A DNA stretch of 64,000 nucleotides from Pseudomonas fluorescens (GTDB taxonomy: Bacteria; Pseudomonadota; Gammaproteobacteria; Pseudomonadales; Pseudomonadaceae): contig NZ_MOBX01000003.1 of assembly GCF_003732425.1 (NCBI RefSeq), positions 558,001 to 622,000 of the forward strand, in the 5' to 3' direction. Every line of letters begins with the position of its first letter. Positions within the stretch are counted from its first letter, which is position 1. This document shows positions 52,570 to 62,361 of this stretch, piece after piece. Under the pieces are notes generated by a model, which searched no databases, had not been told where the DNA came from, and worked only from the letters and a program-made list of their open reading frames with translations. A program made the translations under genes and the position numbers.

Positions 52570-53961
52570 TTATTTACGATCCAGCCACACGGTCTGTGCA
52601 TTGCAGAACTCGCGCACGCCGAAGTGCGACAGTTCACGTCCGAAACCACTTTTCTTCACGCCGCCAAAAGTCACGCGCGGGTCGCTGGCGGAGTAGCCGT
52701 TGATGAACACGCCGCCGGTGTCCAGTTCGCAGGTCAGTTGCTGGGCCAGTGCCACGTTGGCGGTGTAGATCGTGGCGGTCAGGCCGAACTCGCTGTCGTT
52801 GGCCAAGGCCACGGCATGCGCGCAATCGCGGGCGGTGATGATCGAGGCAACCGGGCCGAACAGTTCCTGTTTGAACGAGGTCATGCGGTCGGTGACATCG
52901 GCCAGCACGGTCGGCTCGTAGTAGTTGCCCGGGCCTTCGGCTTTGCCGCCGCCGAACAACAGCGTCGCGCCTTCTTCCAGAGTGTCGCGCACTTGCTGGT
53001 CGAGTTCATCACGCAGGTCGAAACGCGCCATCGGACCGATGTAGGTCTCGGCGGACAACGGATCACCGACCTTCAACTTACGCGTGGCTTCGACGAACTT
53101 GCGGGTGAATTCTTCGACCACGCCTTCTTCGATGATCAGGCGTTTGGCTGCTGCGCAGACCTGACCGGAGTTCTGGTAGCGACCGATGACTGCCGCTTGT
53201 ACGGCTTCGTCCAGATCGGCGTCGTTGAGCACGATAAACGGATCGGAACCACCGAGTTCCAGTACGCATTTCTTCAGCGCGGCACCGGCCTGAGCGCCGA
53301 TGGCCATGCCGGCACGTACGCTGCCGGTCAGGGTCACAGCGGCGATGCGCGGGTCGGCGATCGCAGTGGAAACGCCTTCCGGGGTGACGTTGATCACTTC
53401 AAATACGCCATCAGCGAAACCGGCGCGGGTGAAGGCGTCGCGCAACAGATAGGCGCTGCCCATCACGTTCGGCGCATGCTTGAGTACGTAAGTGTTGCCG
53501 GCAATCAGCGCCGGAACAGCACCGCGCAGCACTTGCCAGATCGGGAAGTTCCACGGCATCACCGCGAGGATCGGGCCAAGCGGACGGTATTCGATGCGCG
53601 CCTTGCCGCCTTCAACCTGGGTCGGTTCAGCGTCGAGCATGGCCGGGCCATTCTCGGCGTACCACTCGCAGAGCTTGGCGCATTTCTCGATTTCACCACG
53701 GGCCTGGGCAATTGGCTTGCCCATTTCCTGAGTAATCATGGTGGCCATGGCATCGCTGGTTTCACGCAGCGCACCGGCGAGTGCGGTCAACAAGCGTGAG
53801 CGGTCCTGCAGCGGCTTGCGCTTCCATTTGCCGAAACCATAAGCGGCGCGGGTCAGTGCGGCGTCGAGGGCGGCGGCGGATTCAAAGGCGTAATGACCGA
53901 TCTGCTCGCCCGTGGCGGGGTTGATCGAGATGGCGTGGGTCTGGCTGGAAATCTGGCTCAT
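52570..53961 (-). CDS. NAD(P)-dependent succinate-semialdehyde dehydrogenase-type aldehyde dehydrogenase
   Basis: This 463-residue ALDH has PWNFPIWQVLRG near 145 (catalytic Asn). The general base Glu is in LELGGSDPFIV, the nucleophile Cys in YQNSGQVCAAAKR, and FGGVKKSGFGREL is near the end. The length and motifs match the Sad/GabD group, which oxidises succinate semialdehyde or related short semialdehydes. The divergent LysR gene (54059) is the probable regulator. The 3' end meets the REPIN array. Confidence 0.85.
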   Translation of the reverse strand: MSQISSQTHAISINPATGEQIGHYAFESAAALDAALTRAAYGFGKWKRKPLQDRSRLLTALAGALRETSDAMATMITQEMGKPIAQARGEIEKCAKLCEWYAENGPAMLDAEPTQVEGGKARIEYRPLGPILAVMPWNFPIWQVLRGAVPALIAGNTYVLKHAPNVMGSAYLLRDAFTRAGFADGVFEVINVTPEGVSTAIADPRIAAVTLTGSVRAGMAIGAQAGAALKKCVLELGGSDPFIVLNDADLDEAVQAAVIGRYQNSGQVCAAAKRLIIEEGVVEEFTRKFVEATRKLKVGDPLSAETYIGPMARFDLRDELDQQVRDTLEEGATLLFGGGKAEGPGNYYEPTVLADVTDRMTSFKQELFGPVASIITARDCAHAVALANDSEFGLTATIYTANVALAQQLTCELDTGGVFINGYSASDPRVTFGGVKKSGFGRELSHFGVREFCNAQTVWLDRK

Positions 53962-54058
53962 GACATCGTCCTGCAGGTTCGTCGGATGGGCCTAGAGTAG
54001 GGTGGTGTTTGTTTTCTTGAAACTGAATAATAAAGATCGTTTCTTTCACGATTGGAGA

Positions 54059-54943
54059 ATGACTGTGGATCTGGTGCAGCTGGAAATCTTCAAAGCCGTT
54101 GCCGAACACGGCAGCATCAGCGCTGCCGCCGCGCAGATCCATCGCGTGCCGTCGAACCTGACCACGCGGATCAAGCAGCTTGAGCAGGATCTGGGCGTTG
54201 ATCTGTTTATCCGCGAGAAAAGCCGTTTGCGCCTGTCGCCGGCGGGGTGGAGTTTTCTTGAGTACGCGCGACGTATTCTCGACCTGGTGCAAGAGGCGCG
54301 GGCGACGGTGGCGGGGGAGGAACCGCAAGGCGCGTTTCCGCTGGGTTCGCTGGAAAGCACGGCGGCGGTGCGCATTCCCGAGTTGCTGGCGGCGTACAAC
54401 CAGTTGCACCCGAAAGTCGATCTGGACCTGTCCACCGGACCTTCCGGCACCATGATCGACGGCGTTCTTTCCGGGCGGCTCGCGGCAGCCTTTGTCGACG
54501 GCCCGGTGTTGCATCCGACGCTGGAAGGCGTGCCGGCATTCGAGGAGGAAATGGTCATCATCGCCCCGATCAATCACGCGCCCGTAAAACGTGCAGCGGA
54601 TGTGAATGGCGAGAATATCTACGCCTTCCGCTCCAACTGCTCCTACCGTCATCACTTCGAAAAATGGTTCAGCACCGACGCTGCCGTGCCGGGCAAGATC
54701 TTCGAAATGGAGTCCTATCACGGCATGCTCGCCTGCGTCAGCGCCGGTGCCGGCCTGGCGCTGATGCCGCGCAAAATGCTGCAGAGCATGCCCGGCAGCG
54801 CGACCGTCAGTGTGTGGCCATTGGCGTCGGATTTTCGCTATCTGACCACGTGGCTGGTGTGGCGGCGGGGCACGGTGTCGCGCAGCCTGAGCATGTTTGT
54901 GCGCTTGCTGGAAGAGCGCGGCGTGGTGCGGGCAGACTCATGA
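54059..54943 (+). CDS. LysR family regulator
   Basis: This 294-residue protein has the [24 protein letters not shown] near 17-38, an N-terminus related to the PtxR/CrgA-like group, and the effector domain [26 protein letters not shown] 54059 is preceded by GGAGA; the upstream in-frame codons are not used. It is divergent from the aldehyde dehydrogenase gene (97-base gap) and convergent with the broken aldehyde dehydrogenase gene. Confidence 0.8.
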   Translation: MTVDLVQLEIFKAVAEHGSISAAAAQIHRVPSNLTTRIKQLEQDLGVDLFIREKSRLRLSPAGWSFLEYARRILDLVQEARATVAGEEPQGAFPLGSLESTAAVRIPELLAAYNQLHPKVDLDLSTGPSGTMIDGVLSGRLAAAFVDGPVLHPTLEGVPAFEEEMVIIAPINHAPVKRAADVNGENIYAFRSNCSYRHHFEKWFSTDAAVPGKIFEMESYHGMLACVSAGAGLALMPRKMLQSMPGSATVSVWPLASDFRYLTTWLVWRRGTVSRSLSMFVRLLEERGVVRADS

Positions 54944-54970
54944 TCGCGTCTGCGCGCACGGGGAGCGCCG

Positions 54971-56535
54971 TTATTGCCCGTCGACGCTGCGCGGCAGATT
55001 CAGCGGATTACTCTCGCGCAACACTTGCGGCAACAACTCATCCGGAAACCCCTGATACGCCACGGGCCGCAAGAAGCGCTCGATCGAGGTCATGCCGACG
55101 GAGGTGAAACGGCTGTCCGAGGTCGCCGGAAACGGTCCGCCGTGTACCGTGGCAAAGGTCACTTCCTGTGGGTGCGCGAAAGCGTTGACCACGATGCGTC
55201 CGGTGCGGCGTTCGAGGATTGGCAGCAGGCGCCGCGCCAATCCCAGGTCGGTACCTTCAAGGTGAATTGCCGCGCTGAGCTGACCTTTGAACGAACGGGC
55301 GACGGCCAGTAGCTCAGCTTCATCGTTGACAGCAACCAATAGCGCCGACGGACCAAACACCTCATGGGCCAGTGCCGGTTTGCTGAGCAATTGGTGTCCC
55401 TCGACTTCCAGCAAGATCGCACGCCCGGCGAATGTGGCATCGGCCGGCGTGCCCACGGCGATCACCTGCGCGCCGGCCCTTCCATCGCCATCAGACCCTC
55501 GACGTAAGCGCCATGAATGCCTGGCGTCAGCATTGTCCGCGCCGGTGCTTCGCCGACCCGTTTGCGCATGGTGCTGCGCAACGCCTCAAACCCCGCACCG
55601 CGAATGGCGATCAGCATCGAAGGACACAAACAGGCCTGACCAACGTTGACCAGCATGCGCTCGATAAAGCCGTCACCGATCTCGGCGCCGCGAGCCGCCA
55701 GCGCATCGGGCAGGATGAAGGTCGGGTTGACGCTGGTCATCTCGGTGAACACCGGGATCGGCTCGGGGCGCAATTGCGCGCGGCGATAGAGCGCCATGCC
55801 ACCGGGTTCGGATCCGGTGAAGGTCACAGCCTTGATCAGCGGATGATCTAGCAGCGCTTCACCGATGGCATTGCCGCCGCCACGCACCATCGAAAAAACA
55901 CCTTCTGGCAAGCCGTGCGCCTGCACCGCTTTACGAATGGCCCGCGCCTGGATTTCCGAGGCGCCGGGGTGGGCGTTGTGGGCCTTGAGAACCACGGTCG
56001 CGCCGGCCGCCAGTGCTGACGCGGTGTCGCCACCCGCCACCGAGTAGGCAATCGGGAAGTTGCTCGCGCCGAAAATCGCCACCGGGCCGATGGCGACTTT
56101 TTGCAGACGATGATCCATCCGTGGGCGCGGCTGACGTTCGGGTTGCGCTGGATCGATCGCCAGTTGCAGGAAGTGGCCCTTGCGCACCACGTCGGCGAAC
56201 TGGCGGAACTGGGTCGCGGCTCGCAAAGCTTCGCCCTCAAGCTGAGCTGCGGGCAGTCCGGTTTCCAGCGCAGCGCGTGTGGCCAGTTCGCTGCGCACCT
56301 CATCAAGGTTGTCAGCGATGCTCTCGAGAAACGCCGCGCGCTCGCTCAGCGAGATGTGGCTGTAGCTGTCGAACGCCGCGTCGGCGAGTCGGGCGGCGTG
56401 ATCGACTTGCGCCGCACCACCGAAGGCGAACTCTGGCTCGATCAATTGATCAGTGGCCGGGTTCAGCGCTTTCATCGTGCCTTCGGTGGCGGCGACATCC
56501 GCCGCGCCGATCAGCAAATGGCCGGTCAGATTCAT
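54971..56535 (-). pseudogene. Alpha-ketoglutarate semialdehyde-type dehydrogenase, frameshifted
   Basis: Two reading frames, 55462-56535 and 54971-55465, together give one ~521-residue NADP-type aldehyde dehydrogenase of the KGSADH (AraE/GudX-related) family. The first has MNLTGHLLIG, FGASNFPIAYSVAGGDTASA and FTEMTSVNP, and the nucleophile Cys in VNVGQACLCPS. The second has PALAHEVFGPSALL, ERRTGRIVVNAF and TSIERFLRPVAYQGFP. In the minus strand the text GAAGGGCCGGCGCGCAGGTG needs one more G to join the frames as EGAGAQVIAVGT. A one-base deletion near 55477-55479 is the simple reading. It overlaps the upstream isochorismatase gene by four bases. Confidence 0.85.
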
Positions 56536-57170
56536 TGCGCTTCACCCCGCGCTTGCAGACGGGCGATCAGTTCGTTGGTGCTGGCAATGACATGGGCGAA
56601 GGTCGGCCCGTTGAGTTCGTGGGCGGCGTGCATCATTTCCGCTTTGAAGGCCGCCGTTGCGTCGCGGACCAGGGTGACGTGGTAGCCCAGCTCCGAGGCA
56701 TAGCGCGCGGTGGCTTCGATGCAGGTGTTGGCCAGCAGACCGACGATGATCACGTGGGTGACGCCTTGCTGTTTCAGGCGAAAATCCAGGTCGGTGTTGG
56801 CGAAACCACTGGACCCCCAGTGTTCCTGAACCACAATGTCGCCCGCTTGCGGGGCGAAATCCGGGTGCCATTCGCCGCCCCATTCGCCACGAGCAAAATG
56901 ATGCATGTGCATGATTTTGCATTGGGTCGGGGTCGGGTGATCCCAGTTTGCGTAGTCGCCTTTTTCCCAGCGGTGATGGGGTACGATGACCACCGGAATG
57001 TTCAGGTCGCGCACCGTGCGGTCGAGTTTGCGCAGGTTGTCGAGCAGGCCGTTCTGCTCGGCCATCGGTTTGATCAAAGGGAAAATCTTGCCGCCCTCCG
57101 AGAGAAAATCGTTGTACGGATCGACCAACAGGTAGGCGGTTCTGTCCAGCGGATAGGGGGTATTCGACAT
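56532..57170 (-). CDS. Isochorismatase-family cysteine hydrolase
   Basis: This 212-residue protein begins YPLDRTAYLLVDPYNDF (catalytic Asp region) and carries IVVQEHWGSSGFANTDLDFRL and the nucleophile Cys in VGLLANTCIEATARYASELGY. It is a typical amidase/nicotinamidase-like fold. The substrate is unknown. ATG 57170 follows GGAGC. It overlaps the downstream (frameshifted) dehydrogenase gene, so amide hydrolysis followed by semialdehyde oxidation is a possible pathway. The HxlR gene is divergent. Confidence 0.8.
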   Translation of the reverse strand: MSNTPYPLDRTAYLLVDPYNDFLSEGGKIFPLIKPMAEQNGLLDNLRKLDRTVRDLNIPVVIVPHHRWEKGDYANWDHPTPTQCKIMHMHHFARGEWGGEWHPDFAPQAGDIVVQEHWGSSGFANTDLDFRLKQQGVTHVIIVGLLANTCIEATARYASELGYHVTLVRDATAAFKAEMMHAAHELNGPTFAHVIASTNELIARLQARGEAQ

Positions 57171-57230
57171 GGCGGCTTGCTCCGGCAATGGGATTATCGG
57201 TGCACAGGGCTTGTCCCGGCATCTTGTAGG

Positions 57231-57243
57231 TATGATAATCATA
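57231..57243. promoter_or_regulatory. Palindrome TATGATAATCATA, candidate HxlR operator
   Basis: The 13-base palindrome is symmetric around its central base and lies in the 98-base region between the divergent isochorismatase (57170) and HxlR (57269) starts. HxlR regulators often repress their own divergent gene. Confidence 0.45.
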
Positions 57244-57268
57244 GTAACTGTAAAAGAGGCAAGCCCTG

Positions 57269-57766
57269 ATGGCAGTAAACGATAGTCTTCCCGACACGCT
57301 GTGCCCGATCTCACGTGCCGAGACGATCGTCGGCGACCGCTGGACCGTGCTGGTTTTGCGCGAGTTGTTCATGGCCAATCATCGCTATGACGAGATCCAG
57401 GCGCAGACCGGCGGTACGCCGCAAATGGTCGCCGCGCGTCTGAAATGTCTGGAAGCGGATGGGCTGGTTGAACGCCGGTTATACAACGAGCGGCCGAAAC
57501 GCTACGAGTACCACCTCACCGCGAAAGGCGAGGCGTTCTACCCGGTGATCATTGCGTTGCGTGCGTGGGGAGAGACCTGGTGCAAATCACCGGAGGAGGG
57601 GCTGGCGGTGAACATGACCCACAAAAGCTGCAACCACAGCGCCGGCCTCGGGCCACTGTGCGAACACTGCGGCGAACCGTTGCGTCGGGAAGATCTGATC
57701 AGCCAGCCACAAGAAGCCTACGCCGCCGAACGGCAGGCGCGGCGTGAGGCGTTCAAAGGCAAATAA
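57269..57766 (+). CDS. HxlR family winged-helix regulator
   Basis: This 165-residue protein is of the HxlR type: CPISRAETIVGDRWTVLVLREL at 12-33, then GGTPQMVAARLKCLEADGLVERRLY. The C-terminal extension has KSCNHSAGLGPLCEHCGEPL, with Cys/His spaced as a possible zinc-binding or redox site. It probably controls the divergent isochorismatase/dehydrogenase unit. The start is ATG 57269. Confidence 0.85.
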   Translation: MAVNDSLPDTLCPISRAETIVGDRWTVLVLRELFMANHRYDEIQAQTGGTPQMVAARLKCLEADGLVERRLYNERPKRYEYHLTAKGEAFYPVIIALRAWGETWCKSPEEGLAVNMTHKSCNHSAGLGPLCEHCGEPLRREDLISQPQEAYAAERQARREAFKGK

Positions 57767-57772
57767 CCTCAA

Positions 57773-58396
57773 TCACGGCGTGCCGTTTCGACCGTGCAGC
57801 ACGTAGCCGGGACGCAGGCTCAAACGTTCGTAATAGGCTTTCATCGCGGCAAAGTCTGGGTGAGCCAGTGGCGTTTCGAACCAGCGGTTTACCGACAGTC
57901 CGATGGGAATGTCCGCCAGGGAAAACTCTTCGCCGCTGACGTAGGCACCGGTCTTCTCCAGTTGTCGATTGAGGATTGCCATGTTCCGCGCCCAGTCGCG
58001 GCAACCGGCTGACAATGCGGCGTTGTCCTGATGCTCCGGTGATTGGCGCACCAGTGACAGAAACGCATATGACCACGAGCGATTCAGCTCCGACGCTTGC
58101 CAGTCGATCCACTGATCAACCCGCGCCCGGGCTTGCGGTTCGCTCGGATAGAGCTGTGAACCGTCATAGCGCGACGCCAGATAACGAATGATCGTGTTCG
58201 ATTCCCACAGCGTGAAATCACCGTCCTGAATCACCGGCACCATGGCGCAGGGATTCAAAGCAAGAAACTGCGCATCGTGCGTCGATTTGAACCCCGAACC
58301 CCAGTCTTCACGTGTGAAGGGGATCTGCAATTCAGCGCACGTCCACAAGACTTTGCGCACGTTGATCGATGAGGCTTTACCGAGTATTCGCAGCAT
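57773..58396 (-). CDS. Glutathione S-transferase
   Basis: The product is 207 residues. The thioredoxin-fold N-terminus ([22 protein letters not shown]) has Ser at the glutathione site, [23 protein letters not shown] and a helical C-terminal domain with [17 protein letters not shown]. It is of the class that includes glyoxalase-like or dehalogenating GSTs. ATG 58396 follows AAGGGAC. It is convergent with the HxlR gene (six bases between the stops). Confidence 0.85.
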   Translation of the reverse strand: MLRILGKASSINVRKVLWTCAELQIPFTREDWGSGFKSTHDAQFLALNPCAMVPVIQDGDFTLWESNTIIRYLASRYDGSQLYPSEPQARARVDQWIDWQASELNRSWSYAFLSLVRQSPEHQDNAALSAGCRDWARNMAILNRQLEKTGAYVSGEEFSLADIPIGLSVNRWFETPLAHPDFAAMKAYYERLSLRPGYVLHGRNGTP

Positions 58397-58452
58397 TGGA
58401 TGTCCCTTACCCAATCGTTGTCAGGTGTAAAGAAATACCACACCGCAACGGA

Positions 58453-58485
58453 GAAGGCCCGCACAGTGCGGGCCTTCATTTTTCA
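58453..58485. terminator. Rho-independent terminator
   Basis: AAGGCCCGCACAGTGCGGGCCTTCATTTTT is a nearly perfect stem with a T tract. It is located between the GST start and the NCS1 permease end, both on the minus strand. It should terminate the permease transcript in either orientation. Confidence 0.8.
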
Positions 58486-58496
58486 GCGCGTCAATC

Positions 58497-59912
58497 TCAC
58501 AGACTGCTCGCCAGTTTGCCGCCCATCATCCGCCGACGATAGGAGGTGTCGCGGTTGGCCAGCCAGAAATACAACGGCGAGGTCACCAGCAGTCCCACCA
58601 GCCAGGACAGGTCCGCGCCGTTGATGTGCGCCGACACCGGGCCGACGTACAGCGGCGTGTTCATGAACGGGATCTGCACGGCGATGCCGATCGCGTAAGC
58701 CAGCAACGCTTGCGGGTTGTAGCGCCCGTAGATGCCGCCGTCGACCTGGAAGATCGACTGGATGTCGTACTGGCCTTTGTGGATCGCGTAGAAGTCGATC
58801 AGGTTGATCGCCGTCCACGGCACCAACACCACCAGCAATACCAGCACCATGTCGACGAAGTGGCCGATGAAGTCCTTCGAGGCACCGACGGCGGCAAAGC
58901 AGCAGGCCAGCAACACGATGATCGAGATCACCGCGCGACTCTTGGCGGTAGGTATCCAGCGGTAAGCAAAGGTCTGCACCAAGGTAATCAGCGACAACAC
59001 CGCGCCATACAGGTTGAGGGCGTTGTGGCTGATCACGCTGAGCAGAAACAGCACCAGCATCAGCGGGCCGATCGAACCGGTGGCGAGTTTGACCGCGTCC
59101 ATGGTGTCCATGCCCACCGGTGTTGCCAGCACAGCAACGGCACCGAAGATGAACGCCAGACTCGAGCCCAGCGCCGAACCCAGATACGTGGTCCAGAACG
59201 TCGAGGAGACTTTCACGTCGGCCGGCAAATACCGCGAATAATCGGACACGTACGGCGCAAACGCGATCTGCCACAACGCGGCGAGCGACACGGTGGCGAG
59301 CCAGCCGGAGAGGTTGAAGCTGCCCCGGGTGAGGAAGTCGTCAGTCTGGATGTGGGTGAAGATGTAGCCGAAGCCGACAACGATGCCGATCCCCAGCACC
59401 CAGGTGCCGATGCGGTTGAGCACGTGGATAAAGCGGTAGCCGATGATGCCGATGATCCCCGAACCGACTGCGCCGATGACGATGCCGACCGGCACCGGAA
59501 CGCTGTCAACCACGCCATGCAACGACTTGCCGGCCAGCACGATATTGGACGCGAAGAAGCCGATATACATGACGCCGGCAATCAGCACCACCAGCAAGGC
59601 GCCGAGGGAGCCGAACTGGGCGCGGCTCTGGATCATTTGCGGAATGCCCATTTGCGGGCCTTGTGCCGAGTGCAGCGCCATCAGCACGCCGCCGACCAGA
59701 TGGCCAACGAGAATCGCGACGATGCCCCAGAGCAGATTCAAGTGAAACAACTGCACGCCCAGCGCACCAGTGACGATGGGCAACGGCGCGATGTTGCCGC
59801 CGAACCAGAGGGTGAACAGATCCCTGACCTTTCCGTGGCGATCTTCGGGGGGCACGTAGCCTATCGTGTGTTTTTCAATCAGCGGAGCGGAGGATGCTGC
59901 AGGGGTAGCCAT
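58497..59912 (-). CDS. NCS1 family nucleobase/N-heterocycle permease (cytosine permease-like)
   Basis: This 471-residue protein has about twelve helices. NCS1 features are FTLWFGGNIAPLPIVTGAL near 33-52, GPQMGIPQMIQSRAQFG near 85-100, APYVSDYSRYLP, and LIDFYAIHKGQYD near the end. It carries purines, cytosine, allantoin or similar ring compounds with a cation. GGAG precedes ATG 59912. It is divergent from the LysR gene at 60283. With the genes at 61-64 kb it may feed one catabolic route. Confidence 0.85.
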   Translation of the reverse strand: MATPAASSAPLIEKHTIGYVPPEDRHGKVRDLFTLWFGGNIAPLPIVTGALGVQLFHLNLLWGIVAILVGHLVGGVLMALHSAQGPQMGIPQMIQSRAQFGSLGALLVVLIAGVMYIGFFASNIVLAGKSLHGVVDSVPVPVGIVIGAVGSGIIGIIGYRFIHVLNRIGTWVLGIGIVVGFGYIFTHIQTDDFLTRGSFNLSGWLATVSLAALWQIAFAPYVSDYSRYLPADVKVSSTFWTTYLGSALGSSLAFIFGAVAVLATPVGMDTMDAVKLATGSIGPLMLVLFLLSVISHNALNLYGAVLSLITLVQTFAYRWIPTAKSRAVISIIVLLACCFAAVGASKDFIGHFVDMVLVLLVVLVPWTAINLIDFYAIHKGQYDIQSIFQVDGGIYGRYNPQALLAYAIGIAVQIPFMNTPLYVGPVSAHINGADLSWLVGLLVTSPLYFWLANRDTSYRRRMMGGKLASSL

Positions 59913-60122
59913 GACTAACTCCAAGGCAAGGATGAGTACGTGGACGTACTTCGGCAAGCGCCGGCACGGGCGGCGCATTTCTTGTTGAAGTGATCATGTG
60001 CAAAGCATCGGGATAGATAAATTAGTAAGTTTGTTGCTACAGACCTTAAAAAAAATATGCTTCGGGTGGTGGGGGCTCCGGTATGGTCAACCCTGTTTTC
60101 ATATCAAGACTTGCCGGGTCCC

Positions 60123-60247
60123 GTGGCGAGGGGATTTATCCCCGTTGGGCTGCGAAGCGGCCCCTCTTTTGATCTAAAAAAGCAGGGGACTGCTGCGCAG
60201 TCCAACGGGGATGAATCCCCTCGCCACAGATAGATCCCCTCGCCACA
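60123..60247. repeat. REP doublet (GGCGAGGGGA family) with a tail duplication
   Basis: GTGGCGAGGGGATTTATCCCCG (from 60123) faces CGGGGATGAATCCCCTCGCCAC (to about 60228). The end AGATCCCCTCGCCACA is then repeated once more (60233-60247). It lies in the divergent region between the NCS1 permease and the LysR gene. Confidence 0.8.
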
Positions 60248-60282
60248 AAAGTACTGCCAGACTTATTTCACCGGAGGTGCTC

Positions 60283-61194
60283 ATGGCCGCCTACAACTTG
60301 CGCCAGCTCAAATACTTCGTCACCACCGCCGATTGCGGCAGCGTCGCCGAAGCCTCGCGCAAGCTCTACATCGCGCAGCCGTCGGTCTCCACCGCGATCA
60401 AGCATCTGGAAGAAAGTTTCGGCGTGCAGCTGTTCATCCGTCACCACGCCCAAGGTGTTTCGCTGACGCCCAGTGGCTCGCGGTTCTATCGCAAGGCGCT
60501 GGAGCTGCTGCGGGTGGCCCACGAGTTCGAACAAAACGCGCTGGCCGACAATGATGTGGTCGCGGGGCAGATCGATATCGGCTGTTTCGAAACCGTCGCG
60601 CCGCTGTACCTGCCGCGCCTGATCGCCGGCTTCAAGGCGCGTTGGCCGGGGGTGGAAATCCGCATTCGTGATGGCGAACAGCAAGAGTTGGTGCAGGCCC
60701 TCACCGCCGGCAGCATCGACGTGGCGATGATGTTCGAACACGACCTGGACAGCACCATCGAAACCACGCCGCTGATGCCGCCGCAACAGCCTTACGCATT
60801 GCTGCCGGCCAGCCATCGCTTTGCGCAACAGGCGAAAGTCTCGCTGCATGATCTGGTGCTGGAACCGATGATCTTGCTCGACGTGGTGCCGAGCCGCACC
60901 TATTTCGTGAGCATCTTCGAAGAGCGCGGACTGACGCCGAACATTGTCTTCAGCTCACCGTCGATCGAGATGGTGCGCGGCATGGTCGGCAACGGTTTCG
61001 GCTTTTCGATTCTGGTGACCAAACCCTTCAGCGATTACACCTACGACGGCCAGCAAGTCGTGTGTGTGCCGCTGGCGGAAGACGTCACCGGTTCGGGATT
61101 GTCGGCGGCCTGGCTGCGCCGCGTGCAACTGACCAAACCGGTGCAGTTGTTTGTCGACCATTGCCGCGAGGAGCTGGCTCGACTGCACCCGTGA
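60283..61194 (+). CDS. LysR family regulator of the 58-64 kb gene set
   Basis: This 303-residue protein has the HTH SVAEASRKLYIAQPSVSTAIKHL near 20-42. The effector domain (about 95-300) contains GQIDIGCFETVAPLYLPRLI. The start at 60283 has GGAGGTG at seven bases; the upstream in-frame part lies in the REP and is not coding. It is divergent from the NCS1 permease and convergent with the ArgE-like gene (18-base gap), the central regulator position for both arms. Confidence 0.85.
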   Translation: MAAYNLRQLKYFVTTADCGSVAEASRKLYIAQPSVSTAIKHLEESFGVQLFIRHHAQGVSLTPSGSRFYRKALELLRVAHEFEQNALADNDVVAGQIDIGCFETVAPLYLPRLIAGFKARWPGVEIRIRDGEQQELVQALTAGSIDVAMMFEHDLDSTIETTPLMPPQQPYALLPASHRFAQQAKVSLHDLVLEPMILLDVVPSRTYFVSIFEERGLTPNIVFSSPSIEMVRGMVGNGFGFSILVTKPFSDYTYDGQQVVCVPLAEDVTGSGLSAAWLRRVQLTKPVQLFVDHCREELARLHP

Positions 61195-61212
61195 GTGCCG
61201 CCGAACCGCTTG

Positions 61213-62361
61213 TCAGAGAGTGATAAACGCCAGCATACGCTGGAGCATTTCATCGCACGCCTGCAGTTGATCGAGGCTGACAAACTCATCGGGCTTGTGA
61301 CCCTGATTCATGCTGCCGGGGCCACACACCACGGTGGGAATGCCCACCGCATCAAACAACCCGCCTTCAGTGCCAAAGGCCACGGTGCCGAAATCCTTTG
61401 AACCGCAGAACGTGGAGATCAACTCGGCGGCCTCGCTTTGCGCATCGGTGCCCAGCCCGGGATACGCCGACAAGGCGCTGAAACGAATATCACTCTGCGC
61501 ACTGACCGCACGCATACGCGGCAGCACTTCGCGTTCGGCATAGGCTTTCAGTGCTTCGGCGACGAGCACCGGATCCTGTGAGGGCAGGGCGCGGATCTCG
61601 AAATCGAAACGGCAATCGGCGGGCACGATATTCAAAGCCTTGCCGCCGCTGATCACGCCGGTCTGCACCGTGCTGTAGGGCGGATCGAAGCGCGCATCGT
61701 GATGCTCCGGCGCTTTCAGTTGCTGACCGAGACGGCCCAGCTCGGCGATCAGTTCAGCGGCGTACTCAATCGCATTGACCCCGAGCGGCGCATAGGCCGA
61801 ATGGCACGGATGGCCCTGCACATCGCAGCGCATCGCCAGTTTGCCTTTGTGGCCGAGCACCGGTTTCAGTTCGGTCGGTTCGCCGATGATGCACAGCAAC
61901 GGTTTGATCGGGCGTTGCTGCAAAACCTTGAGCAACGAACGCACGCCGAGGCAGCCGACCTCTTCGTCGTAGGACAGGGCAATGTGCACCGGCATGCGCA
62001 ACGATGCCTGCACCAGCGCGGGCACCAACGCCAGTACGCAGGCGATATAGCCCTTCATGTCCGCCGTGCCACGGCCGTACAGTTTGCCCTCGCGTTCGCT
62101 CAGTTCGAATGGCGGCAGCGTCCACGGCTGGCCATCGACCGGCACCACATCGGTGTGCCCGGACAGCACGATGCCCGGTTGATCCACCGGGCCGATCGTA
62201 GCGAACAGGTTGGCTTTGCTGCGCTCATCGTTGTAGATCAGCGCGCAAGGTACGTCGAAACCTTCGAGGTAATCGCGAACGAATTCGATTAGCTGCAAGT
62301 TGGATTCTCGGCTGGTGGTGTCGAACGCCACCAGCGCCTTGAGCAGCTCGACGCTGTTCAT
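61213..62361 (-). CDS. ArgE-like M20 family deacylase (acetylornithine deacetylase paralogue)
   Basis: The product is 382 residues. The M20 signature SGHTDVVPVDGQPW holds metal ligand His80 or so, and GRGTADMKGYIAC the bridging Asp; YDEEVGCLGVRSLL is the catalytic Glu pair. The dimerisation domain follows (about 180-290), and the last ligand His is near 350 in NQGHKPDEFV. ArgE removes acetyl groups from N-acetylornithine. Here, outside an arginine locus, it more likely deacylates an N-acyl amino acid. The start ATG 62361 overlaps the stop of the DUF1028 gene (ATGA). Confidence 0.85.
   Translation of the reverse strand: MNSVELLKALVAFDTTSRESNLQLIEFVRDYLEGFDVPCALIYNDERSKANLFATIGPVDQPGIVLSGHTDVVPVDGQPWTLPPFELSEREGKLYGRGTADMKGYIACVLALVPALVQASLRMPVHIALSYDEEVGCLGVRSLLKVLQQRPIKPLLCIIGEPTELKPVLGHKGKLAMRCDVQGHPCHSAYAPLGVNAIEYAAELIAELGRLGQQLKAPEHHDARFDPPYSTVQTGVISGGKALNIVPADCRFDFEIRALPSQDPVLVAEALKAYAEREVLPRMRAVSAQSDIRFSALSAYPGLGTDAQSEAAELISTFCGSKDFGTVAFGTEGGLFDAVGIPTVVCGPGSMNQGHKPDEFVSLDQLQACDEMLQRMLAFITL

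Noticed and set aside
54971..55465. Separate small dehydrogenase gene starting at GTG 55465, overlapping the larger one
   Set aside because: The sequence continues the ALDH domain exactly where the first frame ends. A single added base joins them, so it is one broken gene.
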